Shown: positions 36,668 through 45,769, counted from the first letter of the stretch. The stretch is DNA of 61,594 bases from Nodularia sp. NIES-3585 (GCF_002218065.1 NZ_BDUB01000001.1:5267673-5329266); one strand, 5' to 3'. The notes: a model not told the origin generated them from the sequence alone. Translations and numbers: made by a program.

Positions 36668-37723
36668 ATGAAAAAAGTCGTCGTTGGTCTTTCGGGTGGT
36701 GTTGACAGTTCCACCGCCGCAGCTATTCTGCATCATCAGGGCTATGAAGTTATTGGTTTGACCCTTTGGCTAATGAAAGGTAAGGGTCAATGTTGCTCTG
36801 AAGGAATGATCGACGCGGCTGATATCTGTGAACAGTTGGGGGTTCCCCATGAGGTTGTGGATATTCGGGAGGTGTTTCAAACTCAGATTGTCGATTTTCT
36901 GGTGACTGGTTACAGTTCTGGAATTACACCTCTGCCTTGTTCTCAGTGTAATAAAACGGTGAAGTTTGGGCCAATGGTGCAGTATGCTCGTGAAAAGTTA
37001 GACTGCGATCGCATTGCTACTGGTCACTATGCTCAAATTAACTATGATGAAGCTACTGGGCGTTACCAGTTATTAAGGGCTGTTGACCGTAACAAAGACC
37101 AGTCTTATTTTCTGTATGATTTGTCTCAAGAGTTACTAGGTGCAACAGTATTTCCTCTAGGAAAACTGGAAAAAGCCGACACCCGCCGTATTGCTGCTGA
37201 ATACGGGTTAACCACTGCGAATAAGCCTGAAAGTCAAGATTTGTGTTTAGTGGAAAGCAACGGTTCTATGCGGGCATTTCTGGATAAATATCTTGCACCC
37301 AAACCAGGGGATATTGTGGATGTCGCTGGGAAAGTTTTGGGACAGCATGATGGTGTCCATCATTACACAATTGGACAGCGTAAAGGTTTGGGAATTGCGG
37401 CGGCTGAACCTCTGTATGTGATTGAATTAGATGCAGTCAATAATAAAGTGGTAGTAGGCGATCGCACCAAAGTAACTCAACCAGAATGCACAGTCAATCA
37501 AGTAAATTGGGTTTCTATGGCTGAACCATCCACACCAATTCGGGCCGAAGTGCAAATTCGTTATCGTTCTACCCCCACACCAGTCACAGTGATTCCTCTG
37601 GAAAATTTCCGTGTACGTTTGGTGTTTGATGAACCCCAAGTCAGCATCACCCCTGGACAAGCTGCTGTCTGGTACGACGGCGATAAAGTCTTGGGTGGCG
37701 GGATTATTGAACAATTTAGTTGA
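36668..37723 (+). CDS. mnmA: tRNA-specific 2-thiouridylase MnmA
   Basis: 351 residues. PP-loop SGGVDSS (about 9-15), the catalytic Cys pair in [14 protein letters not shown] and in ESQDLCLVE, and the C-terminal barrel ([15 protein letters not shown]). It adds sulphur at U34 of Lys, Glu and Gln tRNAs. Start at ATG 36668, full length. Single gene, followed by a terminator. Confidence 0.96.
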   Translation: MKKVVVGLSGGVDSSTAAAILHHQGYEVIGLTLWLMKGKGQCCSEGMIDAADICEQLGVPHEVVDIREVFQTQIVDFLVTGYSSGITPLPCSQCNKTVKFGPMVQYAREKLDCDRIATGHYAQINYDEATGRYQLLRAVDRNKDQSYFLYDLSQELLGATVFPLGKLEKADTRRIAAEYGLTTANKPESQDLCLVESNGSMRAFLDKYLAPKPGDIVDVAGKVLGQHDGVHHYTIGQRKGLGIAAAEPLYVIELDAVNNKVVVGDRTKVTQPECTVNQVNWVSMAEPSTPIRAEVQIRYRSTPTPVTVIPLENFRVRLVFDEPQVSITPGQAAVWYDGDKVLGGGIIEQFS

Positions 37724-37761
37724 AACTCACCCCGTTCTTGGCTGAAGTCAAAAGCTCCCTT

Positions 37762-37788
37762 CCCCGCAAGCGAGGCGGGGTATTTTTA
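37762..37788 (+). terminator. Rho-independent terminator of mnmA
   Basis: CCCCGC-AAGCGAG-GCGGGG stem followed by TATTTTTATTT, about 40 nt after the stop. Confidence 0.72.
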
Positions 37789-37865
37789 TTTATAAAAAAC
37801 CGTATAATTGCTATTTCACAGTGTAACTTTAACACTGCTTATGCTATGATTATGTGTACTTTTCC

Positions 37866-38174
37866 ATGCACAATTCCAGCAAGGAACGGTACAAATTAGA
37901 GTTCATTGCTTTTGCGAAGAAAACTCGTCAAGCTTTTCTAACAGATGATCAAGGTGCTAGAAAGCTAGCTGCTCAAGTCATGCCTAGCAACATGGTACAG
38001 ACTACACCACATTTACTAGGCTGGCTTTTATTCATAAGCTATCTTAATGATAATGATTTACAAAAAATTATTAGTGAACATCAAAAATTTCATAGACCTC
38101 TAAAAAAATACTTCCTAGAAGTGTATACTATGGTTTTGGAATATAAATTAAAAGCTTTTACCAATTCTGTATGA
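37866..38174 (+). CDS. Small uncharacterised helical protein
   Basis: 102 residues from ATG 37866; a GTG at 37854 is in frame, but a TATGAT -10 element (37845-37850) lies only just before it, so the ATG is favoured. Helical, basic and Leu-rich (LAAQVMPSNMVQTTPHLLGW in the middle). I considered a Cmr5-like fold but see no convincing match. Confidence 0.5.
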   Translation: MHNSSKERYKLEFIAFAKKTRQAFLTDDQGARKLAAQVMPSNMVQTTPHLLGWLLFISYLNDNDLQKIISEHQKFHRPLKKYFLEVYTMVLEYKLKAFTNSV

Positions 38175-38204
38175 GGATGCGCCGAATTATACTAGGAACG
38201 TTCG

Positions 38205-38275
38205 CATAGCGTGCGCGTAGCGCATACCGCAAAGGACGCAAAGTACACAAAGAAAGAAAGAAAGAAAGAAAGAAA
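38205..38275. repeat. Dispersed repeat with AAAG microsatellite
   Basis: GCGTGCGCGTAGCGCATACC plus GCAAAGGACGCAAAG, matching the inside of the MITE at 17.2-17.3 kb, and ending in about six AAAG units. Confidence 0.75.
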
Positions 38276-38428
38276 TTCATCGCAGTTCTAAAAAAATGGT
38301 CTTAAAGTAATAAGATTAACTTAGTATAGTTAAAAACTACTTTCACAAAAAATTGACGAACGGCACGGAAGCCACTTGGCTTCAGACAGTGGAGGAAGTG
38401 CCAACGGCGAATTTATTCGCTGTGAAGA

Positions 38429-38830
38429 TTAACCGTGGTGAGGGTCTTCAATATACCTCTTGATTACTTCAGCCGAAACCTGCCCAGCAGTTGAATAAAA
38501 ATAACTGTTAGTCCATAAGCTAGGCAGTTTTAGTAGCTGGGGAAACTCTTTTCGCAATATATAAGACGAACGTCCTTTAAATGCTTTAACTACTTGATTA
38601 ATCGCTATATCTGGATGATGCTCTACAAATATATGCACATGGTCAGGTGCAACTTCTAAAGCCAATATGTCCCAGTCTTTTTCCTGTGCTAACTCATTAA
38701 TTATTTGTCGAAGGCGTTTAGCTATCTCCCCAACTAAGACCTTTTTGCGGCGCTTGGGAATCCAGACTAGATGGACTACTGCATTACCTTTTGAGTGGTT
38801 GCCAGTTCTGTACTCTAAAGTAGTCTTCAT
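38429..38830 (-). CDS. tnpA: IS200/IS605 Y1 transposase TnpA
   Basis: 133 residues, of the HUH single-strand transposase family. The HUH motif is in VAPDHVHIFVEHHP (His-Val-His), with VVHLVWIPKRRKKVL as the first strand. The catalytic Tyr is in VIKRYIEDPHHG near the C-terminus. It would cut and rejoin single-stranded ends at the hairpins. The start codon at 38828-38830 abuts an extended palindrome that separates it from tnpB. Confidence 0.94.
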   Translation of the reverse strand: MKTTLEYRTGNHSKGNAVVHLVWIPKRRKKVLVGEIAKRLRQIINELAQEKDWDILALEVAPDHVHIFVEHHPDIAINQVVKAFKGRSSYILRKEFPQLLKLPSLWTNSYFYSTAGQVSAEVIKRYIEDPHHG

Positions 38831-38899
38831 GTTGTTTATTTTGACCTATTGACAATTTTAGTTTAACTCAGCTATAATTTATAGGTCAACAGAAACAAC
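38831..38899. promoter_or_regulatory. Divergent tnpA/tnpB promoter region within an extended palindrome
   Basis: Arms GTTGTTT-ATT-TTGACCTAT (38831-38849) and ATAGGTCAA-CAG-AAACAAC (38881-38899) match at 16 of 19 positions. Between them TTGACA (38849-38854), 18 bp, and TATAAT (38873-38878) make a consensus promoter for tnpB. A minus-strand TTGACC (38889-38884) with a TTAAAC/TAAACT 17-19 bp further could drive tnpA. Confidence 0.72.
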
Positions 38900-38916
38900 A
38901 CAGAGGTAATTGATTT

Positions 38917-40206
38917 GTGTACGGTTGTCAGCAAGTTTTAATTAATCCTGATAAAGATTTGAAGGCTTTGCTTGAATATGTTTGTATAGAAGCAAATAAG
39001 TTAATCAATTGTGGTATTTATTACAGCCGTCAATACTATTTCAGGACTGGTAAATTCCCCAGTCAAGCTGATTTACACAAACAGATAGGAACTGTTCAAA
39101 AGAATAAGCACTATCAAGCTTTATATTCAGACACAGCACAACAGATATTAACTGGTGTTGCAGAATCTTTTAAGTCTTTTACTAGTCTATTGAAGGGTGT
39201 AAAAAAGGGTACTGTTACCCAAAAACCTAGATTACCCAATTACAGAACACCAGGGGGTTTGGCACTAGCTACGTTTACCGGACGCTCTCTTAAATTGAAA
39301 GATGGGATGATTAGATTCCCGTTAGGCAGTCTGGTAAAAGCTTGGTTTGGCATTGATAGCTTTTATCTCCCAATGCCTGCAAATCTAGATTTTAAGTCAA
39401 TTCGAGAGGTAAGAATTTTACCAAGAAATAGATGCTTTTATGCGGAATTTGTTTATCAACAAAACATAAAAGTTATTGAGCTTGATAAATCAAAAGTGCT
39501 AGGAATTGACCACGGCTTAAATAATTGGCTAACTTGTGTTTCTAACATCGGAACATCCTTCATTGTTGATGGTTTACACTTAAAAAGTCTAAACCAATGG
39601 CATAACAAATCAGTTGCCAAAATTAAAGAGAATAAGCCGCAAGGCTTTTGGTCTAACAGACTGGCAGCAATTACGGAGAAACGCAACCGTCAAATACGTG
39701 ATGCAGTTAACAAAGCTGCAAGGATTGTAATCAACTATTGTATTGATAATAAAATAGGTTCCATCGTTTTCGGCTGGAATACTGGTCAGAAAGATGGTGC
39801 TGACATGGGTAAGAAGAACAATCAAAAGTTTGTTCAAATCCCAACTGCAAGACTCAAAAACCGTATTGAACAACTTTGTGAACAATCCGGAATAGATTTT
39901 ATTGAAACAGAAGAAAGCTATACTTCTAAAGCTAGTTTTCTAGACAGCGATGAGCTACCTACATTTGGTGAAAAACCCGAAGGGTGGAAAAGTAGCGGTA
40001 TTAGAACTGAGCGCGGTTTGTTCAAAACAGCAACCGGAATCAAGATAAATGCTGATTGTAACGGTGCTGCAAATATCGTTCGTAAAGTAGCGATGATGGC
40101 TAAATTTGATTTAGCTGGAATCAGTAGAGGTTGTTTAAGTCAGCCTAAGAAAGTTCTTTTATGGACTCTTCAGAAATCCCCGTGTCTTCAGACCGGGGAA
40201 GCTTAA
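38917..40206 (+). CDS. tnpB: TnpB, non-canonical RuvC centre and no zinc finger
   Basis: 429 residues. The RuvC-I Asp is Asp198 in LGIDHGLNNW and the RuvC-III Asp is Asp380 in NADCNGAANI. The usual RuvC-II Glu (IGIEDLN in normal TnpB) is replaced by IVFGWNTGQK (about 283-292). A nearby acidic residue is Glu333 in ETEESYTSKAS, which may serve instead. The four-Cys zinc ribbon of normal TnpB is missing. GTG start, AGAGG at 38902-38906. TnpB uses an omegaRNA from the element's right end to guide DNA cutting. Confidence 0.88.
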   Translation: MYGCQQVLINPDKDLKALLEYVCIEANKLINCGIYYSRQYYFRTGKFPSQADLHKQIGTVQKNKHYQALYSDTAQQILTGVAESFKSFTSLLKGVKKGTVTQKPRLPNYRTPGGLALATFTGRSLKLKDGMIRFPLGSLVKAWFGIDSFYLPMPANLDFKSIREVRILPRNRCFYAEFVYQQNIKVIELDKSKVLGIDHGLNNWLTCVSNIGTSFIVDGLHLKSLNQWHNKSVAKIKENKPQGFWSNRLAAITEKRNRQIRDAVNKAARIVINYCIDNKIGSIVFGWNTGQKDGADMGKKNNQKFVQIPTARLKNRIEQLCEQSGIDFIETEESYTSKASFLDSDELPTFGEKPEGWKSSGIRTERGLFKTATGIKINADCNGAANIVRKVAMMAKFDLAGISRGCLSQPKKVLLWTLQKSPCLQTGEA

Positions 40207-40843
40207 TAATCGCTTTTTCAAACTCTTCTAAAGCTTGCACAGTTCCCACTTGCCAAGACCTTTCCACTGTAGCAGGTATAATTTGCGTTAAAGGGATATG
40301 GGGAAAATTAGGACTACGATCAGATTTAAGATAATGCCCGTTTTCGAGTAAATAAATAGTCAGCTTACTATTATCGTAAATCCATAACTCAGGAACCGCG
40401 ATCGCTTCATAAGCATCGAGGGTTGTTTTAGAAGTGACATCCATCTCAATGGCTAAATCGGGAGGAGGATCATCTGGTTCCAATCTTCTGCGGCTAATCA
40501 TACGTTGGTAATTCTGAATATAAAAGCAAGCATCTGGTTCTACCCCTGCGATATTTTCCCGTTTGAAGGTGGTTGAACCAAAGGGTTCGTATTTTTTCCC
40601 AGTCTTCTTGAGTAAAATTTTGACAATATCGGAAAGTAAATCCTTTGGCTTTTCGTGTTCAGGTAGGGGAACCATGATTTCTAACGTTGACTGACTATAA
40701 GCAACTCGTGCTGATCGCTTTTCGCCCAACTCGCCTAAAATGGACTCAAACTCCTGCCAACTCACATCCTGGATGGTCACTGTACTACCAGGTGCTAACC
40801 GTAATTGGCTAACAGGTTTCACAACAGGGGATACAGCCGTCAT
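40145..40843 (-). CDS. Uma2-family (DUF820) protein with IS-derived C-terminal tail
   Basis: 232 residues, PD-(D/E)XK nuclease-like fold of the large cyanobacterial Uma2 family. Core elements are GVEPDACFYI and DLAIEMDVTSKT (acidic residues), with VPELWIYD after. The family normally ends near VQALEEFEKAI; the extra ~20 residues (LPRSEDTGISEESIKELS) are read from the IS605 right end and tnpB antisense. The insertion removed the original stop. It may still be functional. Confidence 0.82.
   Translation of the reverse strand: MTAVSPVVKPVSQLRLAPGSTVTIQDVSWQEFESILGELGEKRSARVAYSQSTLEIMVPLPEHEKPKDLLSDIVKILLKKTGKKYEPFGSTTFKRENIAGVEPDACFYIQNYQRMISRRRLEPDDPPPDLAIEMDVTSKTTLDAYEAIAVPELWIYDNSKLTIYLLENGHYLKSDRSPNFPHIPLTQIIPATVERSWQVGTVQALEEFEKAIIKLPRSEDTGISEESIKELS
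40177..40199 (+). ncRNA. Right-end hairpin, likely omegaRNA 3' scaffold
   Basis: TCCCCG-T-GTCT-TC-AGAC-CGGGGA: outer 6 bp, one bulged base, inner 4 bp, 2-nt loop. It overlaps the tnpB 3' end. The identical architecture is found in the orphan at 45671-45693. In IS605 elements the right end is both cut site and end of the omegaRNA scaffold. Confidence 0.6.
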
Positions 40844-41026
40844 ATTTCACCGCCTGTAAATTACATTAACTCCAGCCTAACTTATCCCTCTCTTGTACAG
40901 ACGCGATGAATCGCGTCTCTCCCCTCATCTCCCCATTCTCAAACTCTTTGTCAATTGCGTACCAGCATTTTGATAAGTTAGTACATAGTTTGAAACAATT
41001 GCAGTTAAATCAAAGAGGGGATTAAC

Positions 41027-42205
41027 TTGACTCAACATCCAGATGCCATTGCACCCCACGGTGGACAATTGGTTAACCGTATAGCTACATCCGAACAAAA
41101 GGCAGAATTTCTCTCAAAAGCCGATTTTTTACCACGAGTCCAACTGGATGCGCGGGCGGTTTCTGATTTAGAAATGATTGCTATCGGCGGTTTTAGTCCA
41201 CTCACGGGTTTTATGAACCAGTCAGACTATACCCGCGTTGTCAAAGAAATGCGGCTAGGGAATGGACTGGCATGGTCAATACCAATTACACTGTCAGTTA
41301 CAGAAGAAATAGCATCCCCACTCCAGGAAGGCAGCCTCATCCGTCTGGATAACCTCAATGGTGAATTTATTGGAGTTTTGCAACTGTCAGAAAAGTATCT
41401 CTACGATAAAACCCAAGAAGCTATTAATGTTTATCGCACTGATGACGCTAAACATCCAGGTGTACAGGTAGTCTACAATCAGGGTTCTGTAAATCTTGCA
41501 GGTGATATTTGGCTATTACAACGCGATCCCCATGGACAATTTCCCGCTTACCAAATCGATCCCGCAGCTTCACGGCAGATGTTTAGGGACAAAGGTTGGA
41601 AAACTATCGTCGGTTTTCAAACTCGTAACCCCATCCATCGCGCCCACGAATATATCCAAAAATGTGCTTTAGAAATTGTAGATGGTTTATTTTTACATCC
41701 GTTGGTTGGGGCCACAAAAGAAGATGATATTCCCGCTGATGTGCGAATGCGCTGCTATGAAATTTTGCTAGAACATCACTATCCCCAAGACCGAGTAATT
41801 TTGGCAATTAATCCGGCTGCCATGCGTTATGCTGGGCCACGAGAGGCTATCTTCCATGCCTTAGTCAGAAAAAACTATGGTTGTACTCACTTTATTGTGG
41901 GACGAGATCATGCTGGTGTGGGTGATTATTACGGCACTTATGATGCTCAATACATCTTTGAAGAGTTTGAACCTGGTGAATTGGGCATCGTGCCAATGAA
42001 GTTTGAACACGCTTTCTACTGCACACGCACCAAACAAATGGCTACAACTAAGACTAGCCCCAGCAAGCCAGAAGAACGCGTTCACCTGTCAGGAACTAAA
42101 GTCAGAGAAATGCTCCGTCGGGGTGAATTGCCACCACCAGAATTTTCCCGTCCTGAAGTGGCGGCAGAATTGGCTAGGGCAATGAAAGCACAAGCATCGG
42201 CTTAA
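41027..42205 (+). CDS. sat: ATP sulfurylase (sulfate adenylyltransferase)
   Basis: 392 residues. It makes APS from sulfate and ATP for sulfur assimilation. Signature motifs: [39 protein letters not shown]. The start is TTG at 41027, supported by AGAGGGG (41014-41020) at a good distance and by homology of [12 protein letters not shown]. Divergent from the Uma2 gene. Confidence 0.96.
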   Translation: MTQHPDAIAPHGGQLVNRIATSEQKAEFLSKADFLPRVQLDARAVSDLEMIAIGGFSPLTGFMNQSDYTRVVKEMRLGNGLAWSIPITLSVTEEIASPLQEGSLIRLDNLNGEFIGVLQLSEKYLYDKTQEAINVYRTDDAKHPGVQVVYNQGSVNLAGDIWLLQRDPHGQFPAYQIDPAASRQMFRDKGWKTIVGFQTRNPIHRAHEYIQKCALEIVDGLFLHPLVGATKEDDIPADVRMRCYEILLEHHYPQDRVILAINPAAMRYAGPREAIFHALVRKNYGCTHFIVGRDHAGVGDYYGTYDAQYIFEEFEPGELGIVPMKFEHAFYCTRTKQMATTKTSPSKPEERVHLSGTKVREMLRRGELPPPEFSRPEVAAELARAMKAQASA

Positions 42206-42269
42206 ATCAGTGAACAGTGAGGAGTTATCACGCTGATTGAGTCAGGGATTCAACCCAATTATGTCTCTT

Positions 42270-42302
42270 AACTGATAACTGATAACTGATAACTGATAAC
42301 TG
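42270..42302. repeat. Heptanucleotide tandem repeat (STRR), AACTGAT
   Basis: Four full units of AACTGAT and a partial fifth, in the gap between sat and the pseudo-caspase gene. Same repeat type as 31141-31195 with a different unit. Confidence 0.92.
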
Positions 42303-42378
42303 TATAAACTTTAACTTTACAATACAGACTTCAGCCCTATAAGCTGTTAGCTGACGGGCTGAGGACTGATGGCTAATT

Positions 42379-44520
42379 ATGAAGCGTCGGACTTTTTTAC
42401 AACGGATTGGTTCCATACTCGCGGTATTGGGTGTGACTGAAGCGCAGTGGTTGACTTTATGCGATCGCTACTCTCAAGCTTTGGCACAGCCTAGTCAACG
42501 TAAATTAGCATTATTGATTGGCATTAATCAATACCAAAAAAGTCCTGCATTGGGTGGTTGTCTCACCGATGTAGAACTGCAAAAAGAACTGTTAATTCAT
42601 CGTTTTGGCTTCCTCGCCTCAGATATCCTGACTTTAACCGAAGAACAAGCTACCAGGAAATCTATTCAAGAGGCTTTTTTATCACACCTGGGACAGCAAG
42701 TTAAAGCTGGTGATGTGGCATTATTCCACTTCAGTGGCTATGGTACGCGCATCAAATCGGGAAGATTTATCGATACGGTGCAAAATGCTTTAGTTCCAGC
42801 TAATTCGCAAGATGCACAAAAAGATGAAATAGTCAACTACATTTTAGAAGAAACAGTACGGCTATTGTTGCGATCGCTCCCCACAGACAGGGTAACAGCT
42901 GTATTAGATACGAGCTATTATGCTCCTAGCAAAGTTCAGCCCACTGGTTGGCGTGTTCGCGTCCGCCCAGAATCAGCAGAGGCACAACTCACAATAGAGG
43001 AACTTGAGTTTTTACAACAACTCAGAAGTCAAAACTCTAACCCCAGCAATGAAGTTGTCTTAGCTGCGACCTCTGACACTCAACAGTTGGCTAGGGAAAT
43101 ATTATTTTCTGGATTTAGTGCGGGTTTATTTACTTACGCCTTGACGCAATACTTGTGGGAAACTACACCAGCAACAACAATTCAATTCAGTCTTTCCCAT
43201 GTGGGAAGCTATATGCATAAGCTGGGGAGCAATCAGCAGCCAGGATTGTTTAGTGACCAGACAAAACAACCCGGAGGGTTAACTGTTGCCAATTTACTCC
43301 TGCCAAATCTCAAAGTTGGGGCTGAAGGGGTGATTAGAGTTATTGAAGATGATGGTAGAACAGCCCAACTATTTTTAGCTGGATTACCTCCACAAGTATT
43401 AGAAAACTATGGAGCTAATTCTCGATTTACTTTATTAACAGGAGAGCAGTTAATATTGCGATCGCGCACTGGCTTAATTGCAAAAGCCCAAATTTCTAAA
43501 ATTAAACCAGAAATTCCCCTACAAGTGGGGCAACTATTCCAAGAAGCAGTACGGGTATTACCGAAGAGTGTGAATTTAATAGTTGGTTTAGATACTGGAT
43601 TGGAAAGGATTGAGCGCGTAGATGCGACAAGTGCTTTCGCTGCCATTGACCATGTTTCTACTGTTGTCGCTGGAGAACAACCAGCCGATTGTGTGTTTGG
43701 TAAACTATCAGAAGCGCCCAGTCGCTATGGTTTATTTACTCCCGGAGGCAAACTCATTCCCAACACATCTGGGGAACCAGGGGAAGCTGTGAAATTAGTT
43801 GTGCAAAGGTTAATGGCGAAATTACCAACTTTGTTAGCAGCAAAGTTATGGCGACTCACAGAAAATGAAGGTTCTTCCCAGTTACCAGTTAAAGCCACTC
43901 TGGAGATCATTAATAACTTGTCGCCTCGCGTCGTCATGCAACGCGAAACCACACGAACTCTGAGCTTAGAACAACTGCAAAACAAATCACTGCTCACAGC
44001 CCTCAGTAATCCTACTGTGCCTATTGGTAGTCGAATGCAGTACAGATTGCAGAATCAGAGCGATCGCCCCATCTATTTAATGTTGCTGGGATTAAAAAAC
44101 AATCGAAATGCGATCGCCTTTTATCCTTGGCAATCTCCCGAAGAAACTAGCTTTATTAACTCCAAACCCCTCTTCCAACAAGTAATTATTGCCCCAGATG
44201 AAACCCTGTTATTACCAAAAAATGTGACTGCTTCGGAATGGATGATCCCAGGGCCAGCTTATGAATGCGAACACCAAATGGTTCTGAGTACCGCCCCCTT
44301 TAGGGAAACACTCGGATATCTAGAAAAATCCAAGTATCCGATCACAGACCAAAGACCCTTCGGAGCATTATTGAAACCTTTAGAAATTGCCCAAGCATTG
44401 TTGCAAGATTTGCATAATGCCAGTGCAGTCAAATCAGACACGACCAGTACATCCACTGACTCTTATGTATTAGATGTCAAAAATTGGGCTAGTTTCAACT
44501 TTGATTTTCAAGTAGCGTAA
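42379..44520 (+). CDS. Orthocaspase-like protein with YS in place of the HC dyad, DUF4384 C-terminus
   Basis: 713 residues. The N-terminus is Tat-like (MKRRTFLQRIGSILAVLG). A caspase p20-like domain follows (KLALLIGINQY... ). The catalytic His position is Tyr121 (FHFSGYGTR versus HFSGHG) and the Cys position is Ser179 (AVLDTSYYAP versus DSCHSG), so no protease activity is expected. The C-terminus (about 530-640) is DUF4384-like (VPIGSRMQYRLQNQSDRPIY). YS-variant caspase homologues are known in cyanobacteria as pseudo-orthocaspases. Location: periplasm or lumen. Confidence 0.87.
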   Translation: MKRRTFLQRIGSILAVLGVTEAQWLTLCDRYSQALAQPSQRKLALLIGINQYQKSPALGGCLTDVELQKELLIHRFGFLASDILTLTEEQATRKSIQEAFLSHLGQQVKAGDVALFHFSGYGTRIKSGRFIDTVQNALVPANSQDAQKDEIVNYILEETVRLLLRSLPTDRVTAVLDTSYYAPSKVQPTGWRVRVRPESAEAQLTIEELEFLQQLRSQNSNPSNEVVLAATSDTQQLAREILFSGFSAGLFTYALTQYLWETTPATTIQFSLSHVGSYMHKLGSNQQPGLFSDQTKQPGGLTVANLLLPNLKVGAEGVIRVIEDDGRTAQLFLAGLPPQVLENYGANSRFTLLTGEQLILRSRTGLIAKAQISKIKPEIPLQVGQLFQEAVRVLPKSVNLIVGLDTGLERIERVDATSAFAAIDHVSTVVAGEQPADCVFGKLSEAPSRYGLFTPGGKLIPNTSGEPGEAVKLVVQRLMAKLPTLLAAKLWRLTENEGSSQLPVKATLEIINNLSPRVVMQRETTRTLSLEQLQNKSLLTALSNPTVPIGSRMQYRLQNQSDRPIYLMLLGLKNNRNAIAFYPWQSPEETSFINSKPLFQQVIIAPDETLLLPKNVTASEWMIPGPAYECEHQMVLSTAPFRETLGYLEKSKYPITDQRPFGALLKPLEIAQALLQDLHNASAVKSDTTSTSTDSYVLDVKNWASFNFDFQVA

Positions 44521-44784
44521 ATCATCTGTCCCCGACTCCTCACACAAATCGGGGATTTTGAGTCTTGTCTGTCTTTGTGCCAATCCGGTTAATTTAACCA
44601 TAAATTAGGGATATTATATTCTGCAAATCATAAGTGATCTCTCATATCATGTTCATCTGAACACTTAGGATGAAATTGATGCTCAGATATTGAAATATAA
44701 TAATTATCACAACTTTATACCACAAGTGATTTAGCCAACATAATATTAGTTGCAAAAACATCTCAATTTATGTGGTGAGGATAT

Positions 44785-45504
44785 ATGATCAATTGGAGTA
44801 TTTTCTTAGCTGCACTTGGCAGTACAGGGATTGAATTTTTAGAAGTAGTGGCGATCGCCTATGCTATTGGTATATCTGGCTATGTGAGAGAAGCTTTATG
44901 GGGTTCCTTCGTTGGCTTAATAGTGGTGTTGTCTGTAGCGCTCATTCTAGGAAATGCGTTACAATTTTTACCCCTGCAACCATTACAAATCCTGATTGGG
45001 GTGTTGCTGTTGTGGTGCGGTTGGGGATGGGCTAACAAGTCTGTACGCAGACTAGCAACCGGGAGGCGAGCCGGTTGGATGGATGAGCGTATACTAGAAA
45101 AAGAAGGTATCACTTTAGACGAGAAATCAACTGGATTTAGCAAACTCAATTTCTTGATTATGACCAAAAGTGTGGCTCTGGAAGCTTTGGAAATCGTGAT
45201 GATTGTCATAACTTTGGGTTTAGCAACCAGTGCATGGTATGAGGCGATCTCAGGTACTGGTTTAGCTTTATTATTATCATTAGTTGTGGTAATGTTTCTA
45301 CATCAATATTTGCTGAAACTGCCAGAAGTGCTAATTAAGCTTGGTGCCGGAGTGATGCTCAGTGCAATGGGGACTTTCTGGTTAGGGGAAGGTATGGGGC
45401 TAGAATTTCCCTTTCAAGAATATTTTATCTTGATTTTAATGGCTTTATATAGTCTAACGGCAGGAATTTCCGTGTATTGGCTCAAAAATGAACTCGTGAC
45501 ATGA
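44785..45504 (+). CDS. Polytopic membrane protein with two ExxE-type repeats
   Basis: 239 residues, seven TM-like segments. Two pseudo-symmetric motifs, GIEFLEVVAIAYAIG (early) and ALEALEIVMIVITLG (later), resemble repeats of a transporter with membrane-embedded acidic residues (COG4280-like, distantly like UPF0016). Probable ion or metal transporter, function unproved. GTGAGG precedes ATG 44785. Confidence 0.72.
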   Translation: MINWSIFLAALGSTGIEFLEVVAIAYAIGISGYVREALWGSFVGLIVVLSVALILGNALQFLPLQPLQILIGVLLLWCGWGWANKSVRRLATGRRAGWMDERILEKEGITLDEKSTGFSKLNFLIMTKSVALEALEIVMIVITLGLATSAWYEAISGTGLALLLSLVVVMFLHQYLLKLPEVLIKLGAGVMLSAMGTFWLGEGMGLEFPFQEYFILILMALYSLTAGISVYWLKNELVT

Positions 45505-45554
45505 GAATGGGATACAAGCCCCGTCACTTCGACAGGCTCAGTGCATCGCCTTCG

Positions 45555-45706
45555 AGGACGGCTTTATGGTAAAATTTAAGTATAGTCGCCATAGGGCATT
45601 GGGAGACTTTAAACGGACATGGAGGGATGGTAAGACCACTTGTGGCGCAACCCAGCGAAGTGTCAAGGAATCCTCGCTCCTTTAGGACGAGGAGGTATGT
45701 CAAATG
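45555..45706 (+). ncRNA. Orphan IS605-type right end (possible solo omegaRNA/PATE)
   Basis: About 150 bp with no tnpB. It ends GGAATCCTCG-C-TCCT-TT-AGGA-CGAGGA then GGTATGTCAA (hairpin 45671-45693), which is the typical end of tnpB elements and their guide RNA. The upstream part (TTTATGGTAAAATTTAAGTA at 45565) resembles a tnpB-type leader. It looks like an internally deleted IS605 relative that may still be transcribed or mobilised in trans. Confidence 0.68.
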
Positions 45707-45769
45707 AGAAAATTGGCCTTGCTGATGGAAAATATGAATCAGCAAGGACTTTAATTACGTCGATGTCTA

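Larger units (their letters stand above)
38360..40206. mobile_element. IS200/IS605-family element (tnpA and tnpB divergent)
   Basis: A complete-looking IS605-type element. The left part has a subterminal hairpin GAAGCC-ACTT-GGCTTC (38368-38383); the right end has a bulged hairpin (40177-40199). Between are divergent tnpA (Y1 HUH) and tnpB. It has entered the 3' end of the minus-strand Uma2 gene at 40145-40843. Exact left boundary is not resolved; such elements make no target duplication. Confidence 0.85.

Noticed and set aside
37866-38174. Cmr5-like CRISPR subunit
   Set aside because: Only a vague helical similarity; no other cmr or cas genes and no array in the window.
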